From positions 1 to 64,000 of the forward strand of contig CAZDQL010000012.1 in assembly GCA_964507325.1 (NCBI GenBank): a stretch of 64,000 bases of DNA, given 5' to 3'. Origin of the DNA: CAZDQL01 sp964507325 (GTDB lineage: Bacteria; Planctomycetota; UBA1135; GCA-002686595). Positions 8,706-17,476 of the stretch are shown here, one piece after another. The notes under the pieces were generated by a model. The model did not search any database. It saw only the letters and a program-made list of their open reading frames with translations, and had not been told where the DNA came from. The number at the start of each line of letters is the position of its first letter. Within the stretch, counting starts at the first letter, position 1. A program made the translations under genes and the position numbers.

Positions 8706-9227
8706 ATGGACACGGGATTCTCTCTCCACACGCTCACCCTGCTGGGATTCTGGGCAGCGATCATCCTCCTTGGAGTTGCGGGGGTGATCAGCATCATGCG
8801 CAGGGATCCCAACGACAGATTCCGCCTACCCCTGCGAGCGCTCTACCACTTCGCGGGCTTCCTACCCCTGCTCGCCCTCCTGCTCCTCGGGCTGCTCGGG
8901 GTGATGCACCGCGTGGAGTACGGCCTGTGGCCCGCGGACCCTTGGTCGGCCGACCATCGGGATCCCGCAAACCCCCTCGCGGGCAGCAGCTGGGCCGGTG
9001 CGGATCCCAAGTTCGCCTTTCCCCTCCTCTACCAGCTCTCCTTCGTGGTGGGGGCCGTCGCGGTGTGCTCGGTGTGCATCATGGTCCTGGTGGCGCCTCA
9101 CGTCATTTCCAGGCGCACCGGTACGTTCGCGCGCTCGACGCTCTGGACCTACTGCACCTGCTACGTGGGCCTGTGGGCCTTCCTCCTGTACGATCCCGGA
9201 GGGTGGTTCGCCTGGTGGTGCGACTGA
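8706..9227 (+). CDS. Four-helix membrane protein, first of a tandem pair
   Basis: The 173-residue protein has hydrophobic segments at about 8-30, 47-66, 108-130 and 145-162. Between the first two lies the charged loop RRDPNDRFRLPLRALYHFAG, and after the second comes MHRVEYGLWPADPW. I do not recognise the family. The downstream gene at 9365 is a clear paralogue sharing the DP-(N/R)-DR-(F/L)-RLPL loop and the HRVEYGLWP motif. Their leaders are also alike. The ATG at 8706 matches the start of the paralogue; an open frame upstream is probably not translated. Confidence 0.72.
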   Translation: MDTGFSLHTLTLLGFWAAIILLGVAGVISIMRRDPNDRFRLPLRALYHFAGFLPLLALLLLGLLGVMHRVEYGLWPADPWSADHRDPANPLAGSSWAGADPKFAFPLLYQLSFVVGAVAVCSVCIMVLVAPHVISRRTGTFARSTLWTYCTCYVGLWAFLLYDPGGWFAWWCD

Positions 9228-9322
9228 ACCGTCCTCCGGCTCAACGGCATGGCGTGGAGGTCATCCTACCGAGTAGCGCGTGTCGCCCCCGTCGGCGCCG
9301 CACACCTCTTCTGCGAGGGCAA

Positions 9323-9328
9323 TAGGCT
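9323..9328 (+). promoter_or_regulatory. Candidate -10 element (TAGGCT)
   Basis: TAGGCT lies 36 bases before the ATG at 9365. It matches the box before the first paralogue, so the duplication included the promoter region. Confidence 0.45.
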
Positions 9329-9364
9329 GTTCCTCGGAGCTTTGCGAACCGAAGGACCCGCGGA

Positions 9365-9856
9365 ATGAACACGGGAGCCTCCCTCCAAGCGCTGGCCATC
9401 CTGGGGTTCTTGGCAGGGATCCCCATCCTGGGGTTGGTGATGGTGTTCGTCTACCTGGACAAGGACCCCAGGGACAGGCTCCGCCTACCCCTGCAGCTGC
9501 TCTACTACGTCGCCGGCTTACTGCCCCTGCTCACCTTCGTGCTCCTCGGGCTGCTCGGGGTCTTGCATCGCGTGGAGTACGGCTTGTGGCCCTCGGAACC
9601 CTTCGCTGGCCACTACGACGTGTGGGCTGAAGTGGGCGCCAAGTACGCCTTTCCCTTCCTCTGGCAGCTCTGTTTCGTAGTGTCGGCAGCAGCGTTGTGC
9701 TCGGCGTGCATCATGTTCCTGGTGACACAGTACGTCTTCACCCGGCACCCGGGGCCATTTGCGAGCGCGACGCTCTGGATCTACTGCTTCAGCTACCCAG
9801 GCCTGTGGCTCGTGATCGGCCACTCAGAGGCGTACATCCGCTGGATGATGGACTGA
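9365..9856 (+). CDS. Four-helix membrane protein, second of a tandem pair
   Basis: The 163-residue protein is a paralogue of the gene at 8706, about half identical and with the same four-helix layout. Shared landmarks are the loop KDPRDRLRLPLQLLYYVAG, the motif LLGLLGVLHRVEYGLWP, the segment FPFLWQLCFVVSAAALCSAC and a C-terminal helix ending in a short polar tail. The loop after the second helix is about ten residues shorter here. Function is unknown. Its stop codon lies in a hairpin shared with the convergent Tricorn-like gene. Confidence 0.72.
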   Translation: MNTGASLQALAILGFLAGIPILGLVMVFVYLDKDPRDRLRLPLQLLYYVAGLLPLLTFVLLGLLGVLHRVEYGLWPSEPFAGHYDVWAEVGAKYAFPFLWQLCFVVSAAALCSACIMFLVTQYVFTRHPGPFASATLWIYCFSYPGLWLVIGHSEAYIRWMMD

Positions 9857-9874
9857 CCTCGTCCCCCGAGTCAG
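9853..9874. terminator. Hairpin spanning both stop codons of a convergent pair
   Basis: CTGA, a bulged C and CTCG pair with CGAG and TCAG around a 5-base loop. TGA of the left gene and TCA (the stop of the minus-strand gene) form part of the stem. There is no U-tract. It probably ends transcription in both directions. Confidence 0.45.
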
Positions 9875-12800
9875 CGCCCCAATTCCCCCTCGTACGCACG
9901 CCGCGAACGCTCTGTATTCGGGAGAGGATCCGGTCGCACCGGCGGCTGCTCCTCGCACAACCGCAGCACCTCCTCGATGGCGCGGTCGAGTTGACGGTCG
10001 ATGCCGGCCGCGACGTCCTGCGGAAGCGCGGGCACCTCGATGTCCGGGATCACCCCACGGTTCTCGAGCTCCCACCCATCTTTGGGGTCCCACCACGCCG
10101 CCTGCGCCTGGGTAACCAGACCACCGTCCACCAGCGGCCGCAGATCGCAGATGCCGTAGACGCCGCCCCAGGTCTGCGAGCCGATGACAGGAGCCAATCC
10201 CGTGAGCTGGACCGCCTGGGGGAAGATGTCGCCGTCGGAGCCGGAGTTGTGGTTCACCAGCACGACGAAGGGGCCGTTCAGCACGCGGCTGGGATAGGAG
10301 CCCGTGGCGCCGCCGCGGATGTAGTGGAAGCTCAGCACCCGGCGTCCCAGACGCTCCAAGAGCATCTGCGAGTAGGCGCCGCCGCCGTTCCAACGCACGT
10401 CGACGACCATCCCCTCCTTGTCGAGCTGCGGGTAGAACCAGGTGTTGAACTCGATCAGACCCGCGTTGAGCATGTTGGGCACGTGGAGGTAGCCGATCTT
10501 GCCGCCCGTCTTCTCGGCGACGTACTCCCGGTTCATCCGCACCCAGTCCGAGTAGCGCAGGTCGCCCTCGCTCGCCATCGGCGTCACCACCACCTCGCGC
10601 GATCCCTCGCCGCCCGCGGACCCGGCCACGGTCAGCAAGACCTCCTTGCCCGCCATCTGCTCCAGATGGGCGTGGATGGGGCGCTCCGCGCTGATCGGCT
10701 GGCGGTTGACCGCCAGGATGTACTCCCCATCGCGCACGATCACACCGGGGACGTTGAGCGGTGAGCGCACGCGGTCGGGGTGGTCGCCGCGCAGGATGCG
10801 CTCGATGCGGTAGGCGCCCTCGCCGGCGCGCACCAGATCGGCCCCCAGCAGCCCGGTGGGGACGCGCTCCACCTCCACTCCCGGGTCGCCGCCGAAGACG
10901 TAGGTGTGGGAGGTGTTCATCTCCCCGAAGATCTCCGCGATCAGATCGGAGAGATCGCTGCGGCCCGACAATCGCGGCAGGAGCACCGCGTACTGGTCGC
11001 GGATCGCCTCCCAGTCGACGCCGCTCATCCCGGTGTGCCAGTAGAACTCCCGCATCTGGCGCCAGGCCTCGAAGTACATCTGGGCCCACTCCTCGCGCGG
11101 ATCGAACTCGACCACGACGTCCGAGAGATCCACCCGGCCCTCTTGCAGGGCCGCACCCGGAGGTGCCGCCGAGTCCACCACGAAGATCCCCGCCGGCTGG
11201 CGGATCGCGATCTTGCCACCTTCGTGCGCCAGGGCGTAGCTCTGGACGTTCTCGACGAAGGTCAGCGCCTTCTTCTTCTCGAGACCAAAGGCCTTCAGCT
11301 CGTTGGCCAGCGGTGTCGCGGTGAAGAAGTCACCCGCTTCGGCCAACCCGAGGGCCGGGAAGCTGACGTAGAAGAGGTGGGTGGAGGTGGCCTGCAAGCC
11401 GCGGTAGCGGCCCGCCGCGATCGGGAGCTCGACCACACGGTCGACCAGGCCCTCGAAGTCGATCTCGATCGGATCGGGAGCGTCCTCCTCCTCGCTCTTC
11501 TCGGTGTCGTCGTCCTTCTCTTTCTGCTCTTCCTCCTCCTCCTCCGGAGGCATCCCGGCGCGCTCGAGCAACGGGTTCTTCACGTCCTCCCGCAGGAGCA
11601 GCGCGTACACCCGGTCGTTCTTCATCTCCACGTTGTTGAAGTCCAGCTCGCCGACGAGCGGGTTGAGCAGCCTATCGGAGAGGAAGTAGAGGTAGCGCCC
11701 CTCCGGGTCCCAGGCCGCCGAACGGTCGTTGGTGAAGGGGCCCGTCACCGCCCGCGTCCGCGCCTCGCGCGTGTCGTAGACGAAGATCGACCCGAAGCCG
11801 TTCGGCAGGAGCTTCTCGTACGCCAGCCAACGGCCGTCGGGGCTCCAGCGGTAGCTGCGCAGCTCCCCCTCGGTGCCGCGGTCGACCTCCTGCGGATCGC
11901 CCCCCTGCGCCGGCATGACGAAGAGCCCGTACTCGCTGTCGCCGAAGGCGATCCAATCCCCGTCGGGGGAGGGTTGCGGCTGGTAATGCCAGACGGTCCG
12001 CTGCGACGGCAGGAGCAGGGTCGACTCACCCCGCCCCCAGGCGTCGATCGCGCGCAGCTCCTGCTCGCCGGACGCGTCGGTCAGGTAGAGGATCCTCTTC
12101 CCCTCGTGGTCGTAGACGACCGAGCGCTCCCGAGCGCTCGTGCCGCGCGTCACCGGCAGGGTGACCCCCTTCTCCACGGGGACCGAGAAGACCTCGCCCC
12201 GGGCGACCACCGCCAGGCGGTCGCCGGCGGCGGTGATGTCGAACTCGGTGATCGAGTCCGCGGCGTCGGGGTAGCGCACGCGCGTCAGGACCCGCTCGCT
12301 CGGGAGGTCGATTTCGATGCGCTGCGTGGAACCGTCGCGCGGATCGAAGACGTGGATGTCCGCCGCCAGGGTGAAGACGATGCGACCGTCCTCCGCCATC
12401 GCCGGCCAGCGGATGTCCCAACGGTCGAAGCGCGTGTGCTGCCGGCGATCTCCGCCCTCGGGTGGGATCGACCAGAGGTTGGCCGTGCCCCCCTGATCGC
12501 TCAGGAACCAGACCCTCCCTGCGTGCCACATCGGGCATTGGTCCATGCCCGCGAAGTCGGTGACCTTCACGAAGTCCGCGCGCTCGGGGTGACCGATCCA
12601 GATGTCGGGGGACCAGCCCCCGCGGTAGCGCTTCCAGGGGCGGTTCTCACGCGTGGCGCGCGTGAAGGCCCAGCGGCCCGACTCGGGGTCGATCGCGACG
12701 TACACCGCCCAGCCGAGGGGCAACACCTCGGGGTCGCCACCGGCGAGGTCCACGCTGTAGAGGTGCGCGCTGCCCATGGCGTCGCCGCGGGCGCTGCGGA

Positions 12801-13149
12801 AGAGGACCCGCTGGCCGTCAGGGGTCCAACCGATCACCTCGTCCGCGCCGGGGTGCCAGGTCAACCGTTGCGGCTCACCCCCCTCGGTCGGGATGACGTA
12901 GACGTCCGAGTTTCCGTCGTAGAGCGCCGAAAAGGCGATGTGCTTCCCGTCGGGGGAGAAGCGGGGAGAGGACTCCTCGGCGACGTGGGTGGTGATGCGG
13001 CGCGCCGCTCCGCCGTCGAGCCCGGCCGTCCAGAGGTCGGACTCGGCGCAGAAGACGAGCAGATCTCCGTGCAGGTCCGGTTGGCGGATGTAGGCGGAGT
13101 CGGCGGAGGCAGAGCTCGCGAGGAGGAGGAGGCAGATCGAGAAGCGCAT
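9871..13149 (-). CDS. Tricorn-type S41 protease, exported
   Basis: The 1,092-residue protein begins with a signal peptide (MRFSICLLLLASSASA). Two beta-propeller blocks follow, with repeats of the SPDGKHIAF and TPDGQRVLF type (about 20-350 and 360-530). Next come an acidic linker rich in E and K (near 545-570), a PDZ-like region and a C-terminal S41 peptidase domain. Catalytic candidates are His in MNTSHTYVFGGD and Ser about residue 971 in NHNSGSDGD, as expected for Tricorn-core peptidases, which degrade peptides delivered through the propellers. The length fits the bacterial family (about 1,050-1,100). The signal peptide puts it in the periplasm. Confidence 0.92.
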   Translation of the reverse strand: MRFSICLLLLASSASADSAYIRQPDLHGDLLVFCAESDLWTAGLDGGAARRITTHVAEESSPRFSPDGKHIAFSALYDGNSDVYVIPTEGGEPQRLTWHPGADEVIGWTPDGQRVLFRSARGDAMGSAHLYSVDLAGGDPEVLPLGWAVYVAIDPESGRWAFTRATRENRPWKRYRGGWSPDIWIGHPERADFVKVTDFAGMDQCPMWHAGRVWFLSDQGGTANLWSIPPEGGDRRQHTRFDRWDIRWPAMAEDGRIVFTLAADIHVFDPRDGSTQRIEIDLPSERVLTRVRYPDAADSITEFDITAAGDRLAVVARGEVFSVPVEKGVTLPVTRGTSARERSVVYDHEGKRILYLTDASGEQELRAIDAWGRGESTLLLPSQRTVWHYQPQPSPDGDWIAFGDSEYGLFVMPAQGGDPQEVDRGTEGELRSYRWSPDGRWLAYEKLLPNGFGSIFVYDTREARTRAVTGPFTNDRSAAWDPEGRYLYFLSDRLLNPLVGELDFNNVEMKNDRVYALLLREDVKNPLLERAGMPPEEEEEEQKEKDDDTEKSEEEDAPDPIEIDFEGLVDRVVELPIAAGRYRGLQATSTHLFYVSFPALGLAEAGDFFTATPLANELKAFGLEKKKALTFVENVQSYALAHEGGKIAIRQPAGIFVVDSAAPPGAALQEGRVDLSDVVVEFDPREEWAQMYFEAWRQMREFYWHTGMSGVDWEAIRDQYAVLLPRLSGRSDLSDLIAEIFGEMNTSHTYVFGGDPGVEVERVPTGLLGADLVRAGEGAYRIERILRGDHPDRVRSPLNVPGVIVRDGEYILAVNRQPISAERPIHAHLEQMAGKEVLLTVAGSAGGEGSREVVVTPMASEGDLRYSDWVRMNREYVAEKTGGKIGYLHVPNMLNAGLIEFNTWFYPQLDKEGMVVDVRWNGGGAYSQMLLERLGRRVLSFHYIRGGATGSYPSRVLNGPFVVLVNHNSGSDGDIFPQAVQLTGLAPVIGSQTWGGVYGICDLRPLVDGGLVTQAQAAWWDPKDGWELENRGVIPDIEVPALPQDVAAGIDRQLDRAIEEVLRLCEEQPPVRPDPLPNTERSRRAYEGELGR

Positions 13150-13176
13150 GGCAAGGTCCTGTGGTCCGAACGGTGG

Positions 13177-13182
13177 AGGCTA
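13177..13182 (-). promoter_or_regulatory. Candidate -10 element (TAGCCT)
   Basis: On the minus strand TAGCCT lies 27 bases before the ATG of the Tricorn-like gene and belongs to the recurring TAnnnT set. Confidence 0.35.
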
Positions 13183-13193
13183 CCCCACCCGCG

Positions 13194-13940
13194 CTATCCC
13201 GGGGTGTTCTCGTTCGGTTCGGGCGCAGGCTCCGTCGCCAAGCCATCGCTCTCAAGGCGGTCGAGGATGGCCAGCTTCTGCCCGATCTTGCTGGAGAGGC
13301 CCGTCGCGAGGTTCTCGATGTCGTCCACGGCGTTCACGGCCACGGGGTCCCCGATGCCCTGCACGTAGAGCGCGGCGATCTTGCTCGTCAGGGCCAGCAG
13401 CTCCATGCAGTAGTCGAGGTAACGCCCCAGTTGCCGCGGCGTCAGGTCCACCCGGGGAGACGACTCGGTGCCCTGCCACGCGCGAGCCAGTCGGTCCGGG
13501 TCCTTCGTGAGCTGGTGCATGTCCACGACGTGCGTGATCGAACGCAGCTCGTGGATGGCCTGCAGCACGCGGGCCCTCCGCCAGCGGGTCTCGAGGGTCC
13601 AGAGGAAGAAGAAGAACGCGGCCAGGAAGGTGAGGCTGCCCAGGAAGGGCTCCAGGACCTCGATGAAGTCGCGCAGGCTTCCGATGCCCAGGCTGGTTCC
13701 GACCTGGAAGAGCTCGTACGTGAGCAGACCGATGACCAGGCCGACGATCGCGACGCACAGGAGTCGGATCGGGACGTGGGGGCGTCGGATCTCCTCGTTG
13801 CGCCGCGCCGCCTCCCGGGCGACACCGGTGAGCTCGCCGGCGACCCGGCCGAGCCCGGATTCGGGGAACCGCTCGGCAATCCGGGTCTGGAGCCGCTCCA
13901 GGGTCTTGACGATCTCGGTGCTGTCGAGGGCCCGGAACAT
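13194..13940 (-). CDS. Two-helix membrane protein of unknown function
   Basis: From the ATG at 13940 the protein has 248 residues. A soluble N-terminal part of about 55 residues (MFRALDSTEIVKTLERLQ) leads to two hydrophobic helices at about 57-78 and 98-116, the second reading LTFLAAFFFFLWTL. A helical soluble region of about 130 residues follows, ending in a proline- and acid-rich tail. The family is not recognised. The open frame continues upstream, but 13940 is the first ATG giving a sensible N-terminus. Its 5' end is divergent from the metallopeptidase gene at 14081. Confidence 0.65.
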   Translation of the reverse strand: MFRALDSTEIVKTLERLQTRIAERFPESGLGRVAGELTGVAREAARRNEEIRRPHVPIRLLCVAIVGLVIGLLTYELFQVGTSLGIGSLRDFIEVLEPFLGSLTFLAAFFFFLWTLETRWRRARVLQAIHELRSITHVVDMHQLTKDPDRLARAWQGTESSPRVDLTPRQLGRYLDYCMELLALTSKIAALYVQGIGDPVAVNAVDDIENLATGLSSKIGQKLAILDRLESDGLATEPAPEPNENTPG

Positions 13941-14080
13941 GGCTACCGGCGGCGAGTCTACGGTGCCGAGAAATCCGACGCACGCGCCCCGCCACGAAGC
14001 TCCTGGTCTCCCACGGGTGAGGTGGACCCGGATCGCGCCACGTGTGCGAGGATGTCCGACCTGACGCAGGGGAGAATGAC

Positions 14081-15997
14081 ATGCAAAGCCCGACCCGCAA
14101 TGCCTCCAGAATGTCCCTGACGGCCGCCTTCGGCGCCGTTCTCGTCCTGGCCGGACCATCGATCGGCGCACCGCAGGAGTCGAAGACCGACGACCGTGTG
14201 AGCGAGGCGCGCTCCCGCGAAATCGCGCGCGTTCGCGAGGCCTATCACCTCACCGACCGCTTCGGTGAAGCGATCTGGCCCGGTTTCAATCTACGGGAGA
14301 TCCCCATCCTGGTGAACGTCGACGACCGGGAGGAGCTCCTATTCGGGCATCCGCAGCCGCCCGAGGGATTCCAGGTGCTCGAGGGTCACGAGATCGAAGG
14401 CGAGCCGATCCACGTCCGAGCGCCGGTCACATTCTCCTTCGTCGGTACCGCCATGGACATCGGCGGAGTGCAGACCAGCCTCGTCACGCCCTTCCGCATG
14501 AGGGAGCCGGGGACGGAGCACTACCTCGCGACGCTGGTCCACGAGAGCTTCCACGCCTACCAGCAGGGCTTTCGCGGCTATTGGGCGGCCGGCAACTCGA
14601 ACGAGCCCTACGACCCCGCCTACTGCGCCTCGACTGGCATCGAGAGCCGGATTCTCGACGCCGCCCTGCGCACGGACTCTGCGGAGGAGCGCGACGGGCT
14701 GCTGCGGCAGTTCGTCGCGGTGCGACGCGCCCGCTTGGCCGGGCTCGAGGAGATCGACGTGACCCGGGAGTTCGAGAACGAGTTCCTCGAGGGCACGGCC
14801 ACCTACGCGCAGACGAGACTGCTCAAGTTGCTGGCCGACGCCAAGGGAGTTCACCCGGTAGGGACGACTCCCGACCCCGAGTACAGCGGTTTCTCCGACG
14901 CCGAGGTGATGTACGCGAAGCTGCGCAACGAGATCTCGAAACCGCGGAGTGGACGTTTCGACAACCACCACGCGATCTACTTCAACGGTCTGGGGATCTG
15001 CCTGCTCCTCGACGAGGTCCTGCCGGGCTGGAAGACGAAGGTGCGCAAGGGTGATTCGGACGCGACACCGCCGCACCCCTGGGGGCTCCTGGAGGAGAAG
15101 TACTCCAGCGAGAATGATGAACGCGAGCGCCTCGTGGACGAGGCGCGCACTCGAATCGGGTACGACCAGCTCTTCGCGGAGCAGAAGGCGCTCCTCGACG
15201 CGCGGATCGCCACGATGAAGGATGTGCTCCTAGCACCGGGCCGGCGCTACCGTATCCACTACGGGGGGCTCTACGGACACGCAACTCCCATCGCGACTCC
15301 TGAGGGGCCCGTGCATGTCGTCCCCGCATTCCTCGCCGACGAGGTCGAGGAGCTCCTCGCGCAGCGCGGATTCGATTCAGCTGCGATCCGGTCCTACGCG
15401 GACATGCTCGTCTGCGAAGGTGGAGTGACGAGCCTCACGGCTCCAGGGGTCGTCTACGAGGGCGTCGCAGAGCCCACCGTCTGGGGCGGCGCCGAGATCG
15501 AGTGGATCGACCGCGATCCCGCGCCCGATGGGAGTGACCTGGTCGTCTCATTCGACCGAGTGGGGGACGGGGTTCATCACGGCCTGCGCGTGAACACCGA
15601 CGGTTTCACGCTGACCGCTGCCCACGCATCCATCGAGGTCGGGGACGACCTGGTGACGATCCGTCTCGAGGCAGCGGAGCGAGCCTCCGGCGCGCGGGAT
15701 CGCCCCGTGACCCGATCCGTGCGCTTCCTCGCCGCCGAGGACGGGGAGCCGGTCGCGAATCGCAGCATCCAGGCGACCAGCATCGTCCGCCAGTCGGGAA
15801 ACAGAGCCATCGCCGTGGGCGGGCGGGTGACTACCGACGAGACCGGTCACGCCGAGGTGAGCCTACCCCCGGGGCGAGGGATGTTCCGCGGCGCCTGGGA
15901 AGGTGCGCCGGACAGCTGCGCCGAGCTCGAGTGGAACGAAGACCTGCCCGAGGCGGTCGAGATCCGCATCTTCACCGAGGAACCGCCGGACGACTGA
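14081..15997 (+). CDS. Exported HExxH metallopeptidase with a C-terminal beta domain
   Basis: The 638-residue protein has a signal peptide (LTAAFGAVLVLAGPSIGA) and then a helical domain with the zinc motif HESFH at about 154-158. A downstream FLEGTATY segment near residue 245 could supply a glutamate ligand as in gluzincins. The C-terminal 160 residues look like a beta-sandwich of the carboxypeptidase-regulatory type (GRVTTDETGHAEVSLPPG). The role is inferred to be hydrolysis of an extracytoplasmic peptide or protein; the exact family is not recognised. I chose the ATG at 14081 because GGGGAG lies about 8 bases upstream; an earlier in-frame start would bury the signal peptide. Confidence 0.75.
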   Translation: MQSPTRNASRMSLTAAFGAVLVLAGPSIGAPQESKTDDRVSEARSREIARVREAYHLTDRFGEAIWPGFNLREIPILVNVDDREELLFGHPQPPEGFQVLEGHEIEGEPIHVRAPVTFSFVGTAMDIGGVQTSLVTPFRMREPGTEHYLATLVHESFHAYQQGFRGYWAAGNSNEPYDPAYCASTGIESRILDAALRTDSAEERDGLLRQFVAVRRARLAGLEEIDVTREFENEFLEGTATYAQTRLLKLLADAKGVHPVGTTPDPEYSGFSDAEVMYAKLRNEISKPRSGRFDNHHAIYFNGLGICLLLDEVLPGWKTKVRKGDSDATPPHPWGLLEEKYSSENDERERLVDEARTRIGYDQLFAEQKALLDARIATMKDVLLAPGRRYRIHYGGLYGHATPIATPEGPVHVVPAFLADEVEELLAQRGFDSAAIRSYADMLVCEGGVTSLTAPGVVYEGVAEPTVWGGAEIEWIDRDPAPDGSDLVVSFDRVGDGVHHGLRVNTDGFTLTAAHASIEVGDDLVTIRLEAAERASGARDRPVTRSVRFLAAEDGEPVANRSIQATSIVRQSGNRAIAVGGRVTTDETGHAEVSLPPGRGMFRGAWEGAPDSCAELEWNEDLPEAVEIRIFTEEPPDD

Positions 15998-16008
15998 GTC
16001 GGCGCTCG

Positions 16009-17271
16009 CTACTCCGGCTCGATGGGCGCCGGGGGCCGCGGGGCCACGGCGAGGTAGGTGCGGCGCTTCCACTTCTGGTTCGCGTCGTGCCCGGCGTTGT
16101 AGGCCAGCACGTAGCGGCTGTAGCGCTGGTCGACGATCAACGCCGGCGTGCGCTGGAACCCGCTGGCCGGTACGCCGTCGGGGTGCATCCCCGGGGCGAG
16201 GATCGGGTTGTCCGGGTGGCCGTGCCAGGTGACTCCCCAGTCGGGGGACCAGTAGTAGGCGATGTGACCGTATCCGGCGTAGTTCTGGTTGGAGACGGTC
16301 ATCACCATGTGCACGCCGCCGGCGACGGGATCACCGGTGCAGTGTGCTTGCCAGGAGCCGCGGAAGTTGAACCCCACCGGCGGCGGCTGCGTCCAGCGGT
16401 AAGCCGGGTTCCCTGGATCCGAGGGGTCGAAGACCGGCGTCGCGTGCTTCACCCAGTTCGTCTTGCCGTCGATGCTGTCGGCGAAGGAGATGCGCCAGTT
16501 CCAGTACGAGCCGGGGGAGCCGGTCAACCCGCGGTAGAAGAGCCGGACCCTGTTCAGGTGCGGGACCCAAACCGCGGTCGGTTCCGACAGGCCGCCCTTG
16601 ATCACTCCGTTCTGGTTCCACCCGGCCTCCCACCACTCCTCGGCGACCAACGCGTTCCGGTAGCTCTGGAAGAACGGCACGCCGATCGCCGGCGGCGTCG
16701 GGCTCGTCGCCACCTGGATGGCGCTCTCCTCCCCCGGAAGCCCCGCCCACTCTGGGTGGTCGTCCCTCGTCCCCGGTCGCACGGTGTTGTAGAGCAGGTG
16801 CTCGCCGGTAAGCGGATGGCGTAGGTAGGCCGGAGTGTCGGTGTGCTCGTACGCCGGCCCCGGAACCGGCCCACCCGGCCGGGCCAGCGGCGTGAACTTC
16901 TGCTTGGTCTGCGCGTCGTACCCCAGCGCCCAGTCGCTGAGCAGCTCGCGCTCGTGGATCCGCTCGGTCAGATAGGCCTCGTGATAGCTGTGGTATAGGA
17001 GCTTGACCTTGCCGCCCTGCAGGCACATGAACTCCTCTCCCACGATGCCGCCCCAGTCGCCGTAGAGGTGGGTCTGGATCGAGGGGTTGTCGGGGTGCGG
17101 CGCGGTGATGTAGCCGATGGGGACGAATTCCGGCCACTGCCCCAGTGGACCGTTCGCGCCGGGGGAGGGTCCTGGCTCCGATCCGGCGCGGGTGACGGTG
17201 GCCGAATCCCCGGTCCCGAGGCTGACCAGGATGGCGGCCGCGAAGACCGACAAGTGAGCTCTCATCTTCAT
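16009..17271 (-). CDS. Exported beta-propeller protein, glycosidase-like
   Basis: The protein has 420 residues from the ATG at 17271. A signal peptide (MKMRAHLSVFAAAILVSLG) is followed by a single domain rich in aromatic residues, with repeated blade-like stretches such as HTDTPAYLRHPLTGEHLLY, VRLFYRGLTGSPGSYWNWR and GYGHIAYYWSPDWGVTW. These resemble the five-bladed propellers of GH43/GH32-type and related glycan-active proteins, where the last phrase looks like an Asp-box variant. I cannot identify the catalytic acids. A carbohydrate-directed role outside the cell is inferred. The gene is convergent with 14081-15997 and divergent from 17477. Confidence 0.6.
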   Translation of the reverse strand: MKMRAHLSVFAAAILVSLGTGDSATVTRAGSEPGPSPGANGPLGQWPEFVPIGYITAPHPDNPSIQTHLYGDWGGIVGEEFMCLQGGKVKLLYHSYHEAYLTERIHERELLSDWALGYDAQTKQKFTPLARPGGPVPGPAYEHTDTPAYLRHPLTGEHLLYNTVRPGTRDDHPEWAGLPGEESAIQVATSPTPPAIGVPFFQSYRNALVAEEWWEAGWNQNGVIKGGLSEPTAVWVPHLNRVRLFYRGLTGSPGSYWNWRISFADSIDGKTNWVKHATPVFDPSDPGNPAYRWTQPPPVGFNFRGSWQAHCTGDPVAGGVHMVMTVSNQNYAGYGHIAYYWSPDWGVTWHGHPDNPILAPGMHPDGVPASGFQRTPALIVDQRYSRYVLAYNAGHDANQKWKRRTYLAVAPRPPAPIEPE

Positions 17272-17476
17272 CGTGGACGCGTCGTCGTGCCGTGAGGGAT
17301 CCAGTCCACCCTGTGCCGACTCCGGCTCCATCGTATCCGATTCGAGCTCACGGCCCGTCCGCTGCTGGCCGCGTTGCGCCCCGTAGGGAGGCGTGCCATC
17401 ATGCTCTTTCACCACTCTTTCGTTTCAGCCCCACCGTATCGTCGATAGCGCACAACTGCGTCGAGGCGGACTCACC

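Noticed and set aside
10780..13368. Long open frame on the plus strand opposite the Tricorn-like gene
   Set aside because: It is a by-product of high GC and of the codon bias of the minus-strand gene. The translation is low-complexity and shows no family motif, while the minus frame has clear propeller and S41 motifs.
15984..15995. Short CGAC-TGA-GTCG hairpin at the convergent junction near 15997
   Set aside because: The stem is only 4 bp before a mismatch, so it was not listed with the other junction hairpins.
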